Shown: positions 55,653 through 64,000, numbered from the stretch's first letter. The stretch: 64,000 bases of DNA from Pseudomonas sp. DG56-2 (GCF_004803755.1 NZ_CP032311.1:680501-744500); one strand, 5' to 3'. Notes: generated by a model from the letters alone, not told the origin. Translations and numbers: made by a program.

Positions 55653-56629
55653 GTTCTCCCGCCAATGTAGGCCGACACCACATCGATCCGGTTATGCCCG
55701 AGCTCTAGGCTGATTTGTTGGCGCGCCTGTTGATCACGGCCACGGTCAATGCGATAGCAGTGGCCGCCATTCACCGGTGCGGCGTGGCCCGTGAGCTGCT
55801 CGTAACGTTCGCAGGCGTAGGCTGCGCGCAGTTCATGAAAACCCTTCAGCCCGTGTGCATGCAGCGTTTCGCGGGCGGGGAGCACTGTTTGGTGCAGAAA
55901 CATGGCGTAGCTTTCGTCTCGGGCTAGCAAGTTGCGGCTACCGGTCGGCGATGCCTGACGAACCAACTGCAGGGCCGCTTTCACCGCTTCATTGGCCACG
56001 ACCCATCGCGGCGCTGATGAGCCTGAACGGCCGCCTTTGGTGCCGTCTTGGATGTTGATGCGGCCTAAGCGTTCGGCTTCGCGGTGTAAGCGTGGCAGGT
56101 CAGCCAGGATCGCTTCGCGCAGGCGCATGCCAGTTGCTCGAGCTAAAATGACTACGGCGGCCACTCGATTGTGTTGCTGTTCGCCAAGCACCTCGGCCAG
56201 GCGCCGCACTTGTTGGTGATCTTGGCCGTCCGGCGCGCGAGTGCGTACGCTCAAGCGCTGCTGTCCCAACGCCTCACTCGGGTTGGCGATCCTCACATCC
56301 TGATCACCGCGCAGCGCAGCAAGGGTGCGGTTGACGCTGCTCAGGCGGCTCTGCGCGGTGGCAATGCAGAGTGTACCTTGCTGGATCTGATGGCGCAGAT
56401 ACTCGGTGTAGTCTTGTAGAGTCTGTCTATCGATCTGGCGTGCATCGTTGTAACCGGGGCCGTCCTCTGACCGACACCAGCGCACGAAGGCTTGCCAGCG
56501 ATCGCTGTGTGCTTTGACGGTGGCGAAGTGGCCGCCGGCAAACAGATCTTCCAGTGCCTGCCGACCGGCGTAGCTCAGTTGGCGACCGTAGCCAAAGTTG
56601 CGACCGTCACGCCGACCGACCAGCGCCAT
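55649..56629 (-). CDS. Tyrosine recombinase (Integrase_1-type domain protein)
   Basis: 326-aa site-specific recombinase. The N-terminal SAM-like core-binding domain (about 15-120) precedes the catalytic domain. It shows all expected catalytic groups: Arg in ATGMRLREAI (about residue 168), the H-x-x-R box in FHELRAAYA, the late His in LGHNRIDVVSAY, and the Tyr nucleophile in the same segment. The start is the ATG giving MALVGRRDG, which overlaps the preceding small gene by 23 bp. This enzyme is intact, unlike the integrase next to ssrA, and is not of the P4 type. Its target site is unknown. Confidence 0.82.
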   Translation of the reverse strand: MALVGRRDGRNFGYGRQLSYAGRQALEDLFAGGHFATVKAHSDRWQAFVRWCRSEDGPGYNDARQIDRQTLQDYTEYLRHQIQQGTLCIATAQSRLSSVNRTLAALRGDQDVRIANPSEALGQQRLSVRTRAPDGQDHQQVRRLAEVLGEQQHNRVAAVVILARATGMRLREAILADLPRLHREAERLGRINIQDGTKGGRSGSSAPRWVVANEAVKAALQLVRQASPTGSRNLLARDESYAMFLHQTVLPARETLHAHGLKGFHELRAAYACERYEQLTGHAAPVNGGHCYRIDRGRDQQARQQISLELGHNRIDVVSAYIGGRT

Positions 56630-56966
56630 TGTCTTCACATTGATCGTTGGTTTGTATGAGCAGCAGCAGGGCTTTCCAGTGGGGGCCGATGCTGTCCAAC
56701 TGTCCCCAGTGTGCTGGGCGGATGAGGAGGGCATTTTCGCTGCGTTGCAGCAAAGCCCCTTCTTCTTGCAACTGCTCGATAAGCCGAGCGAGGTCGGTTG
56801 ACTCAGATGTTGGAGCGGCGACAGCGGCGACACTGGCGACAAGCCCCGCCGCATCTGGATTGGCACTTGGCGACAAAGTGGTAGCAGTGGCGGCGACACA
56901 CCGTAACTCGGTCGGCGAGCGATGTTGCGCTCGATAGCGGCGCACGGCGTCATTGAGGCGGAACAT
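56607..56966 (-). CDS. Small hypothetical protein between DUF3987 and recombinase genes
   Basis: 119-aa protein beginning MFRLNDAVRRYRAQ. It has an Ala/Thr/Ser-rich middle (about residues 25-55) and a C-terminal wHTH-like stretch (STDLARLIEQLQEEGALLQRSENALLIRP). The overlap with genes on both sides (17 and 23 bp) supports its reality. I do not recognise the family; a DNA-binding accessory role is possible. Confidence 0.55.
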   Translation of the reverse strand: MFRLNDAVRRYRAQHRSPTELRCVAATATTLSPSANPDAAGLVASVAAVAAPTSESTDLARLIEQLQEEGALLQRSENALLIRPAHWGQLDSIGPHWKALLLLIQTNDQCEDNGAGRSA

Positions 56967-58347
56967 GGCGCACCTCGAATATGTCTCCGGCATTGTTCAG
57001 CCAGTTATGGGTAACCAGCTGCAGCAATAACTCGAAGGTGTGCCGCGTGCTTTTACGGGCAAAGCGTGGGCCGTTGCGCGTAAGGTCGCGCAGGCGAAAC
57101 GGTGGCCAGTTCTTCTTTATCAACCAGCGCAGCAGGCAGTCGGCCTCTGCGCGAAGCATATTCAGAGGCTCCTGTTCAGCCAGTCGTTGGTTTTCGGCCA
57201 GGTAGTAATCCATCAGCGTAGAGGCGCGCTGAATGTGCATTTCTTCCAAGACAGTCGATTCTTCAACCACCGCCATCACGCCAGCCATGCGTAGAACATT
57301 CGCGGCGGCTTTGCCCGCAGCAGCTTGCACGTTGACCAGCTCGCCGAATTCCCCAGACTCGCATTCAATGGTGTCGTGAATGGCAATCCAGGCCTCGCGG
57401 GCGCGGGGGCTTAACTCCAAGGTTACAGGGTTAAGGCCGCCGTCTTTATGGCGTGACCAAGGCTTCTGCATGAGCGCGGCAATGCGCTGCTGGTACAGGT
57501 GCACCTTTGGATCTCGGGTCAGGTCGATGGCTTTGTACAGTCGTTGTCCAACCAGACGCTCCGGCCAACTGATCAGGCAGCGCCCCAGGATGCCCTGATC
57601 TTTGATATCTGAGTCCTGAAGCAAGCGGTCGGCCAGGCGGGGTTGCAGCATCAAGTGCATGCTGAGACGGCGGTCATAGGCACGCAGGCTTTCCCCTGCC
57701 ATCGCGCGCGACCGATCAATCGGGCTGCCGTCCCGCAGCGTCGACAAGTGAGTGATCGCCTTGATCATATTGTCCTTGCTCATGGTGCTACCGCCCAAAA
57801 ACTGCCCGCCTTCATCGCTGAACAGCCCCATGCTCGGCAAACCATGGCAGAGGCTTTTGACCAGACCTTCAATGGTCGGCTCAGCACTGAGGAGTCTCGG
57901 TTGGACGGGTTCAGGTTGGGCGTCCAGCGCTAGCTGTGCTGACTTTTTCGAGGTTGGCGATCTCGCGGTGAGGCTCATTGCAGCTCGGTGCGCCTTGAGT
58001 TGTTCGCCGTAGGCGATCCACTGCTGTCTCTCCCAGTCGCGTACGGCTTGCAGCGCAATTTGGTCCACCGCGCTCTTGCGATCACCTGAGCAAGCCACCG
58101 TCAGCAAGTACAGCGACAACGGATAAATTCGGCCGTCGAGGTGAACATTGGCGTGCGCCTGGCTCGCCAAAGCTGCCGTGGCTAGAACAGATTGCGCGGC
58201 CATGGCGCAGGGCACGCCGATCACATCGGCCATGCGTTCCACGGCAGGCCCCAATAGATCGCCTAGCGCCGCGACCGGGTAGAGTAGGGGCGGAATCTGC
58301 TGTTCCAACAAGGGGCGTGGTGGCCCTTGTACTTCGCGCAGTTGCAT
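56950..58347 (-). CDS. YfjI-family DUF3987 protein
   Basis: 465-aa protein of the DUF3987 group, found in prophages and genomic islands and often compared with primase/helicase-like NTPases. A Walker A-like ACSGDRKSAVD lies at about residues 85-95, and GLFSDEGGQFLGG further on could hold the acidic partner. It is the first gene of a leftward operon with a small protein, a tyrosine recombinase and another small protein, all overlapping. The biochemical role is not established. Between this gene and the broken integrase (58348-59311, 964 bp) I see only two hairpins. Confidence 0.72.
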   Translation of the reverse strand: MQLREVQGPPRPLLEQQIPPLLYPVAALGDLLGPAVERMADVIGVPCAMAAQSVLATAALASQAHANVHLDGRIYPLSLYLLTVACSGDRKSAVDQIALQAVRDWERQQWIAYGEQLKAHRAAMSLTARSPTSKKSAQLALDAQPEPVQPRLLSAEPTIEGLVKSLCHGLPSMGLFSDEGGQFLGGSTMSKDNMIKAITHLSTLRDGSPIDRSRAMAGESLRAYDRRLSMHLMLQPRLADRLLQDSDIKDQGILGRCLISWPERLVGQRLYKAIDLTRDPKVHLYQQRIAALMQKPWSRHKDGGLNPVTLELSPRAREAWIAIHDTIECESGEFGELVNVQAAAGKAAANVLRMAGVMAVVEESTVLEEMHIQRASTLMDYYLAENQRLAEQEPLNMLRAEADCLLRWLIKKNWPPFRLRDLTRNGPRFARKSTRHTFELLLQLVTHNWLNNAGDIFEVRHVPPQ

Positions 58348-58765
58348 AGCCGTCCTCCATAAATTACCGATCTCTCCCTCACGTCATCCCGCCGAGAATG
58401 CTGAGTGTTATCAGGGATCAAGGCCCCTGCGACCTGTGAGGGTGTCCACTAACGCGGGACTGGCGGCTCCTTACGACCAGGAGCAAGGGCATCTCATGAT
58501 CTGGCCCCCTGAACACCGTTACCGGTGGGCGGGTGGAGGCTGCATTGGCTGACGAGACCAGCGCCGCGAGATCCTGAGCCAGGTGCAAGCAGCACTGCGA
58601 TGACCGGGGCATGCCTGACTGTCAGTCAGGTGCAGTCCATTCCCTGGTCTGCGGCACCATCATCTACAGCGCTGTTGCTGGTGACACCGGCGTTTGTCAC
58701 GCCGATTGTCACGAGGGGAATTGCCGCAAAGCCATGTGCGATGAGGGCTGCAGCAGTGGTAGGAG

Positions 58766-58798
58766 CGCCCGTCTCTTTTCTGGGAAAAGAGACGGGCG
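58766..58798. repeat. 14-bp perfect inverted repeat upstream of the DUF3987 operon
   Basis: CGCCCGTCTCTTTT and AAAAGAGACGGGCG flank the loop CTGGG. The stem has an A-run on one side and a T-run on the other within the arms. It could act as a terminator in either direction or a recombinase-related site. No gene end lies close enough to decide. Confidence 0.5.
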
Positions 58799-59157
58799 AA
58801 CGGTTGGCGCAAAACGTTGGCCGAGCAGGTTCGTTGCTGCAGGGCTAAAGGGTTAGCGGGCAGCCGCACTAGGCGGATTGTTTAGAGGGCGTCCATCATT
58901 CTGGCGAATGACCGTGCGAGCCTCCGGGCGCGAATCGCACTTTAGGATGAGCCACCGGGTTAGCGGCATGACCTTGAAGGCTCTGGTCATCTGGGGTGCT
59001 GCCTAAGGCAGCGCTTTGAACCTTCGTTCTATCGGTCACCGCGGCACGGGTCAATTGGTGAAGGGCACATGGAAATGCGCCAGATTCATCCTCTGGCGTG
59101 CTTTGGAAATTGGTGGCTGTCAGTGGCTAAGTGGCCGTTTGTCGCTTTTCTAGTGTT

Positions 59158-59202
59158 AGCCCGTGAGCATGGGGATGCGAAGCCTCCCCATGCTCACGGG
59201 CT
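59158..59202. repeat. 18-bp perfect inverted repeat near the integrase end
   Basis: AGCCCGTGAGCATGGGGA (59158-59175) is repeated as its exact complement at 59185-59202, with a 9-nt loop. It lies 110 bp beyond the end of the broken integrase and may be its transcription terminator or a structured site of the island. There is no T-run. Confidence 0.5.
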
Positions 59203-59311
59203 TAGCCGGAGAAGCCAAAATCGAGGCGAGTTGGCGACTGTCGCCATCAGCTCAGACGACAAGGATGTAGATGGCACGCGGTCTGTCGCCAGTGTCGCCG
59301 TTGTCGCCGCC

Positions 59312-60568
59312 CTATCGGATGGGTACTACGTTCCGATCCCTGGCCACATTCATCACGCTGGCCGAGAGATTGCCCGTCGACGCCTTCAGAATGTACTCGC
59401 TCCACCAAGCCATCATCGGCCGCCGTCGCTCGATGTAGTCGGCTCGGTTGTAGGCACTGCGCACCTCGTCCTTGTCGACGTGCGCCAACGCCACTTCGAT
59501 GAGCTCCGGGTCCCACCCATGTTCATTCAATATGGTGCTGGCCATCGAGCGCATGCCGTGGCTGACCAAGCGGTCCTGGAAGCCCATGCGTTTCAACGCC
59601 ATGTTGGCGGTCTGACTGTTGGCGTGGGTGCGCGGGTTTCTACCTGCCGGGAACACGTATTACCTGTGGCCGCTGTGGAGGTTGAGCGTCTCCAGTAACG
59701 CGAGTGCCTGTTCGGTCAGTGGGACGGTGTGCGGACGACGCTTTTTCATGCGCTCCGGCGGGATGGTCCAGATGCGTTTGTCGAAGTCGATGTCTGTCCA
59801 TCGGGTGGTAGCCGCTTCGGCAGGACGGGTCATGGTGTGCAGTTGCCATTCGATCAGGCAGCGGGTGATCCGCTTGATGCTGGCGTTTGCGATTTCGATC
59901 ATGAGCTCGGAAAGCTCATCGGGTCGTAGCGCGGCCATGTTCTGTTTCTTGGGTTTCTTGAATACTGCGCGAATGCCACTGAGGGGGTTCGCAAAGATCA
60001 ATCCTGAATTGACCCCATAGGTCATGATCTCGTTGAGCCGTTGGCTCAATCGCTTCACTGACTCGAGGCTGCCTTTGGCCTCGATTGGGCGAAGCAGTTC
60101 GATGACCATTGGTGCGCTGATTTTCGAAAGCGGCGTTGTTTTCAGGTCTGGAAATACATGCAGCGTGAGCGACCGCCAAATGTCCTCGGCGTAGGCCGGC
60201 GTGACCGAGTCTTTCTTAAGCTCGAACCAGGCGGTGGCCACGTTCTCGAAGGTGTGTTCCGTTTCTGCGCGCTTGGCCTCATTCAGCGTATCGCGCTGCA
60301 CCTTCGGATCGATGCCTTGGGCGAGCAACTCGCGTGCTTCGACCGCCATCTTTCGGGCGTTCGCCAGCGAGAGCTCTGGGTAGGTGCCCAAGCCCATGTT
60401 GATTCGGTTCTTGGTCACCGGTTCGCGGTAGTTGAAATTCCACAGCAACGAGCCGTTGCTGCGTACTCGGAGCTGCAAACCGTCACCGTCAGTAAGGACA
60501 TAATCCTTGGTCGCCGGTTTGACTCCCTTGAGCTGTCGATCGGAGAGGCGGAGGTTTTGGTCAGGCAT
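59312..60568 (-). pseudogene. P4-type (ssrA-targeting) integrase interrupted by an in-frame stop
   Basis: Tyrosine recombinase of about 418 codons. The N-terminal DUF4102-type arm-binding domain is clear (LSDRQLKGVKPATKDYVLTDGDGL in part), and the core-binding domain follows. The catalytic Arg is in TRPAEAATTRW. A TAA at 59660-59662 sits where homologues have Glu (SGHR-stop-YVFPAGR), and the same frame then continues with the H-x-x-R box HGMRSMAS and the final ALAHVDKDEVRSAYNRAD with the Tyr. One G-to-T change would explain it. The break removes half the active site, so the island is probably no longer mobilised by this enzyme. Confidence 0.88.
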
Positions 60569-60620
60569 GAGATTGTCCCCATGCACTGATTCGGTATTCC
60601 AAAGATTAGCATCGGATCGG

Positions 60621-60641
60621 CTGGAATACCGTCTGGAATAC
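60621..60641 (+). repeat. Arm-type repeat inside the right end of the island
   Basis: CTGGAATACC-GTC-TGGAATAC is the counterpart of 43487-43507, with 18 of 21 bases identical. It lies between the integrase start and the att core, where P-type integrases bind their arm sites. A third weaker half (CTGGAACTCC) follows at 60650. Confidence 0.6.
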
Positions 60642-60718
60642 CCAAACGGCTGGAACTCCAAAACTCTCAAAATCCCGCAAAAGCGCTGTAAGCCGCGTAT
60701 TTACTGGGTCGCAGACAC

Positions 60719-60744
60719 AAAAAAAGACGTCCTTGGACGTCTTT
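60719..60744 (-). terminator. Intrinsic terminator of the tmRNA gene
   Basis: On the minus strand AAAGACGTCC and GGACGTCTTT form a perfect 10-bp stem followed by a run of seven T residues, starting 12 bp after the tmRNA 3' end. The corresponding place at the distal att (43374-43400) is degenerate and no longer forms this stem. Confidence 0.85.
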
Positions 60745-60760
60745 GATTGATCATTTGGTG
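60735..60760. repeat. Proximal attachment site (attR) at the 3' end of ssrA
   Basis: A 26-bp sequence identical to 43391-43416. It runs from the terminator half through the last bases of tmRNA, so the island restores an intact tmRNA 3' end on insertion, as P4-like integrases do. Confidence 0.85.
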
Positions 60761-61147
60761 GAGCCGGGGGGATTTGAACCCCCGTCCGCCAGTGCTCCGC
60801 TTTCGGTACTACATGCTTAGCCGTGTCTATTGAGTTAATCCGCAGCCGCCCGACGGGCAGGGTGCTTTGGACGAGTTGTGTAAGTTTTAGCCGATTCGTC
60901 CACAACGTACTGCACGGCGATCCTGTTCTGTATGACAATCACTTCGGGTTTACAGGCATCCCCTAATGATTGCTGGAGCCGAAGCTACCAGGAGAGCGGG
61001 CTCAGCTGCTTACGCAGCGAGAGCGTAACCCTCGTAGTTTTCGTCATTGGCAACTATAGAAAGTTGCAACAGTGGATTTACGAGTTCTGTTACCAACTCG
61101 GCATGCACCTAGAGTTTCACTACCGGCGTCGAATCCTAATCGGCCCC
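60756..61147 (-). ncRNA. ssrA: tmRNA (transfer-messenger RNA)
   Basis: Rescues stalled ribosomes by acting as tRNA-Ala and then as mRNA for a degradation tag. The 392-nt RNA begins GGGGCCGATTAGGATTCGAC and ends GGCTCCACCA, with a T-arm GGGTTCAAATCCCCC. The tag frame (61049 down to the TAA at 61010-61012) encodes ANDENYEGYALAA, with the ANDENY start and ALAA end expected for gammaproteobacteria. Its 3' end is the insertion site of the adjacent island. Confidence 0.95.
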
Positions 61148-61249
61148 ATGTGTTGCGCTCTAGCTGTAGCGTTTTTCAACGCTTGTGGGCGAGTATACGC
61201 CATCGGTCAGGCGACGTCGACTGCTGCTCTGGCGTCGCATGGCTCAAGG

Positions 61250-61543
61250 TTACTGGCTGCTGCCGCCGTTGCTGCTTTTGTCGGCTTTTTCCAGGGTGTC
61301 CAAGGCTTTGGTGGTGATAGCGATACAGTCCTTGGTGTTACCCGCGGCTTGTGCCGCCTTGGCGTCTCTGACTTGGTCTTTGATGCTGTCGTTTGTGCCT
61401 TCGGCCATGGCGCCAGCGCCGGCAGTGGCCGTGGCATCGTCGATTTTTTGCAGGTTGAGGGTGCAAAGGTCATCTTCAGCAAACACAGGTGAGGCAAGCA
61501 ATGCGGCAGTAAGGAACAGTCCGGAAATCGCTGTACGCTTCAT
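61250..61543 (-). CDS. Small periplasmic hypothetical protein
   Basis: 97-aa secreted protein with a clear signal peptide (MKRTAISGLFLTAALLASPVFA, cleavage before EDD). The mature part is Ala- and Asp-rich and helical, with two Cys residues (DDLCTLNL, TKDCIAI) that could form a disulfide. I do not recognise a function. AAGGAG precedes the ATG. The gene lies between the tmRNA and the D-lactate dehydrogenase. Confidence 0.75.
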   Translation of the reverse strand: MKRTAISGLFLTAALLASPVFAEDDLCTLNLQKIDDATATAGAGAMAEGTNDSIKDQVRDAKAAQAAGNTKDCIAITTKALDTLEKADKSSNGGSSQ

Positions 61544-61710
61544 GTGAATCTCCTTGGCGGGTACGACCTCGGAAGGAGGCCTTATTCGATGGACTACACC
61601 GCTTGCCAGGGGTTCAGGTGAATGTGGTCTATCGCACGATAGTGCCTGGAGGGCGCAGTTCAGGTGCGCTGGGGGGGGGCGGCCTGAACTGCTTTGCTGC
61701 GGGGTAGGTG

Positions 61711-64000
61711 TTACGTGATCCGTGGCTGGGTCACGCGATCTACCAGGTACACCAGGCCGTGATAATCGATTCCGCCATGGTTCGACAGGCCGATCTCACA
61801 GGTGCGGCTGGTGGAAATGCCTTCGCTGCAATATTGCACTGCATCCTTGAGACTGCGCAGCGAGTGGGCGTTGAGTTCCGGCGTGGTAAAGCCTTTGTCG
61901 CCAGCAAAGCCGCAGCAATGAATGCCTTCCGGGATCACCACCTCTTTGCTGCAACGCCGGGCCAGGTCGATCAGTGCCTGGCTTTCCCCCAGGTGCTGGG
62001 TGCTGCAGGTCACGTGTACAGCGATCGGCTCGTCCTGAGGGGTGAACTCCAGTTTGTCGAGCAAGTGGCTGCGAATAAAACGCACAGGGTCGTAGAGGTC
62101 CAGGCGGGTATCAGCCAGATCCTGAACCAGGCGCAAGGTGCACGGGCTGGTGTCGCAGTAGATCGGGTCGAGACCGCCACGACTGGCCAACAGCAAGGCG
62201 TTGATCATCTCCTGGCGTTTGTGTTCGGCCTGTTCGGCATAGCCCTTGGAGGCGAACGGCTGACCGCAGCAAAGGCTGTCGGCGTTCTCCGGGAACACCA
62301 CCTGATAGCCGGCCTTTTCCAGCAGACCGCGGGTTTTGTCCAGCAGCGAGGTTTGTTCGTGGTCGGCTGCTGCCGGGCCCATTACCCGTGAGACGCAGGC
62401 GGCAAGGTAGACCACGCGAGGGCGTGCGTCGTTGCTGGCGGTAGGCAGTTGCAGCGACTTCAGCGGCTGCGGCATGGCCGCTGTCCATTGCGGCACACGG
62501 CCGTGGCTCAGCTTGCTTAAGCTCGCGCTCATGCGGCTCAGACGTGGCGCGCCGAGTAGCTTGCGTGCGCCATTGGCGGCGCGTAGGGTCAGGCGAGCAC
62601 CGCTGAGGGCGGTGTGGAAGTTCTCCGCCAGCCAATCGGCTGTTTTCACATGGTCGGCGGTTTGGCCGCGCAACTTTCTGACCAGTTCGCCGGTGTTGAT
62701 ACCCACCGGGCAACGCTGGGCACACAGTCCCGTGGCGGCGCAGGTGTCGATGCCTTGGTACTGATAGTCGCGCTCAAGTTCCCGGGTGTCTTCGCCGGCC
62801 CGTTTCTTGGCCTGGATATCGCGCCACATGACGATGCGCTGGCGTGGGCTGAGCGTCAGGCCTTTGGAAGGGCACACGGGCTCGCAGAAACCACACTCGA
62901 TGCATTTATCGACGATTTCGTCAGCGGCTGGCAGCGGCTTGAGATTCTTCAAATGCAGTTGTGGGTCGTCGGTCAGCACCACCCCTGGGTTGAGGATGCC
63001 GGCCGGGTCAAGCAAACGCTTGAGCTGCCACATCAATTGGTAGGCATCGCTGCCCCATTCCAACTCAACGAAGGGGGCCATGTTGCGCCCGGTGCCGTGT
63101 TCGGCTTTGAGCGAACCACCGTATTCCACCGCCACCAGTTGCGCGACGTCGTCCATGAACGCTGAGTAGCGCGCCACCTGTTCAGGCGAGTCGAAGCCCT
63201 GGGTGAAGACGAAATGCAAGTTGCCTTCCAGGGCATGGCCGAACAGGATCGCTTCGTCGTAGCTGTGTTTGTCGAACAGCTCGATCAGCCGGTTCACACC
63301 TTCGGCGAGCTTTTCGACGGGGAAGGTCACGTCTTCGATGATGACCGTGGTGCCGGTCTCGCGGACTGCACCGACTGCAGGGAAGGTGTCCTTACGAATC
63401 CGCCAGAGCTGGTTGTAGACCACTGGGTCTTCGCTGAAATCGACCTGCTTTTCGACCGGGAATTCAGCGATGGAAGCGCTGATGTGCTGCAGTTGTTCAT
63501 GCAGCAGCGTCTGGGTTGCTGCACGCGATTCGATGAGCAACGCACAAGCACCCGGCGACAGGCTTTTCACCCAGGTCGGCATGCCCTTCATGTTTTCCAC
63601 CGAGCGCAGGCTGCGGCGGTCAAGCAGTTCAACGGCCGAGACTGGCTGTTGTTTGAGCACCGGCACTGCCTTGCAGCAGGTCTCGACATCCGGGAAGACG
63701 ATCAACGCACTGGCTTTGTGCGGATGGTCCGGCACGGTGTCGTAGGTCACGGCGCTGATGAAGCCGAGTGTGCCTTCGGAGCCGACCATCAGGTGGGTGA
63801 GAATGTCCAAAGGTTCGTCGTAGTCGACCAGGGCATTGAGGGACAGGCCAGTGGTGTTCTTCAGTCGATATTTGTGCCGAATCTTTGCCGCCAGATCGGT
63901 ATTGGCGCGGGTTTGCCGGCCAAGCTCAGCGAGCTGCTCAAGCAGGGCACCGTGGGTCTCACGCAGGCGGCTGACGCTTTCGGGTATTTCGCTGTCGAGC
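61711..64000 (-). CDS. FAD/Fe-S D-lactate dehydrogenase-type oxidase (5' end outside window)
   Basis: Large flavoprotein of the GlcD/Dld-II group that oxidises a D-2-hydroxyacid (probably D-lactate) and feeds electrons to the respiratory chain. The N-terminus lies beyond the right edge. Visible in order are the end of the FAD-binding domain (MVGSEGTLGFISAVTYDTV), the FAD-oxidase C-terminal domain (FGHALEGNLHFVFTQGF), two 4Fe-4S clusters (CIECGFCEPVCP and CAATGLCAQRCP), and paired CCG domains (CCGQPFASKGYAEQ, CCGFAGDKGF). The fusion with Fe-S and CCG domains matches Dld-II rather than simple Dld. I recall the same gene next to ssrA in P. putida. Confidence 0.9.
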   Translation of the reverse strand, partial: LDSEIPESVSRLRETHGALLEQLAELGRQTRANTDLAAKIRHKYRLKNTTGLSLNALVDYDEPLDILTHLMVGSEGTLGFISAVTYDTVPDHPHKASALIVFPDVETCCKAVPVLKQQPVSAVELLDRRSLRSVENMKGMPTWVKSLSPGACALLIESRAATQTLLHEQLQHISASIAEFPVEKQVDFSEDPVVYNQLWRIRKDTFPAVGAVRETGTTVIIEDVTFPVEKLAEGVNRLIELFDKHSYDEAILFGHALEGNLHFVFTQGFDSPEQVARYSAFMDDVAQLVAVEYGGSLKAEHGTGRNMAPFVELEWGSDAYQLMWQLKRLLDPAGILNPGVVLTDDPQLHLKNLKPLPAADEIVDKCIECGFCEPVCPSKGLTLSPRQRIVMWRDIQAKKRAGEDTRELERDYQYQGIDTCAATGLCAQRCPVGINTGELVRKLRGQTADHVKTADWLAENFHTALSGARLTLRAANGARKLLGAPRLSRMSASLSKLSHGRVPQWTAAMPQPLKSLQLPTASNDARPRVVYLAACVSRVMGPAAADHEQTSLLDKTRGLLEKAGYQVVFPENADSLCCGQPFASKGYAEQAEHKRQEMINALLLASRGGLDPIYCDTSPCTLRLVQDLADTRLDLYDPVRFIRSHLLDKLEFTPQDEPIAVHVTCSTQHLGESQALIDLARRCSKEVVIPEGIHCCGFAGDKGFTTPELNAHSLRSLKDAVQYCSEGISTSRTCEIGLSNHGGIDYHGLVYLVDRVTQPRIT

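Noticed and set aside
56630..56953. N-terminal extension of the tyrosine recombinase to 56953
   Set aside because: The extra 108 residues are low-complexity and lie antisense-free but in the frame shadow of the small gene at 56607-56966; the ATG at 56629 starts the recognisable recombinase sequence.
1..64000. CRISPR array, rRNA, tRNA or complete insertion sequence
   Set aside because: No regularly spaced repeats, no rRNA or tRNA signatures apart from tmRNA, and no transposase with paired inverted repeats were seen.

Overview
The window looks like chromosome of a fluorescent-group Pseudomonas (P. putida/P. fluorescens lineage). This rests on the GC-rich codon use, a FecI/FecR/TonB-receptor iron cassette, Pseudomonas-like HutU and HutC, and a tmRNA next to an FAD/Fe-S D-lactate dehydrogenase whose downstream side carries a type I restriction island. 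I recall the same hotspot from P. putida KT2440. Species cannot be fixed from the sequence alone.

Layout. (1) 1-3.7 kb: siderophore receptor (C-terminus off the left edge), FecR and FecI, with a Fur-like box. (2) 3.8-7 kb: an MDR oxidoreductase, an aromatic amino acid transporter and a TetR regulator. (3) 7-13.7 kb: a leftward operon of urocanate hydratase, CaiB-type CoA-transferase, acyl-CoA dehydrogenase and NCS1 permease. A HutC operator lies in front and hutC lies upstream. hutH, hutI, hutG and hutF are absent. I read this as a module feeding a saturated imidazole acid (best guess imidazolepropionate) into the urocanate pathway. (4) 14-20 kb: an APC permease, cobS/cobT and a class V aminotransferase.

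(5) 20-36.4 kb: a C2-sulfonate region. An isethionate-type set (MHS transporter, GMC dehydrogenase, IclR regulator) and taurine:pyruvate aminotransferase both lead to sulfoacetaldehyde. Xsc converts this to acetyl phosphate and sulfite, and Pta makes acetyl-CoA. Sulfite is exported by YeiH and TauE types or oxidised by SorAB. A thiS-thiG pair sits inside this region, and Xsc uses thiamine diphosphate. TauR and a motif shared by the tpa and xsc upstream regions suggest common control. (6) 36.5-38.4 kb: a Bcr/CflA drug exporter with its TetR regulator and operator.

(7) 38.5-60.8 kb: a defence region ending at ssrA. McrBC and a small P-loop protein come first. A 26-bp direct repeat (43391-43416 and 60735-60760) then bounds a roughly 17.3-kb island in the 3' end of the tmRNA gene. 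The island holds a frameshifted GmrSD-like gene, a frameshifted HTH gene, and a type I restriction operon with a Septu-like ATPase/HNH pair inserted between hsdS and hsdR. It also holds a four-gene overlapping operon with an intact tyrosine recombinase, and a P4-type integrase broken by one in-frame stop. (8) 60.8-64 kb: tmRNA, a small periplasmic protein and the 5'-truncated D-lactate dehydrogenase.

No rRNA, tRNA, CRISPR array or complete insertion sequence was seen.
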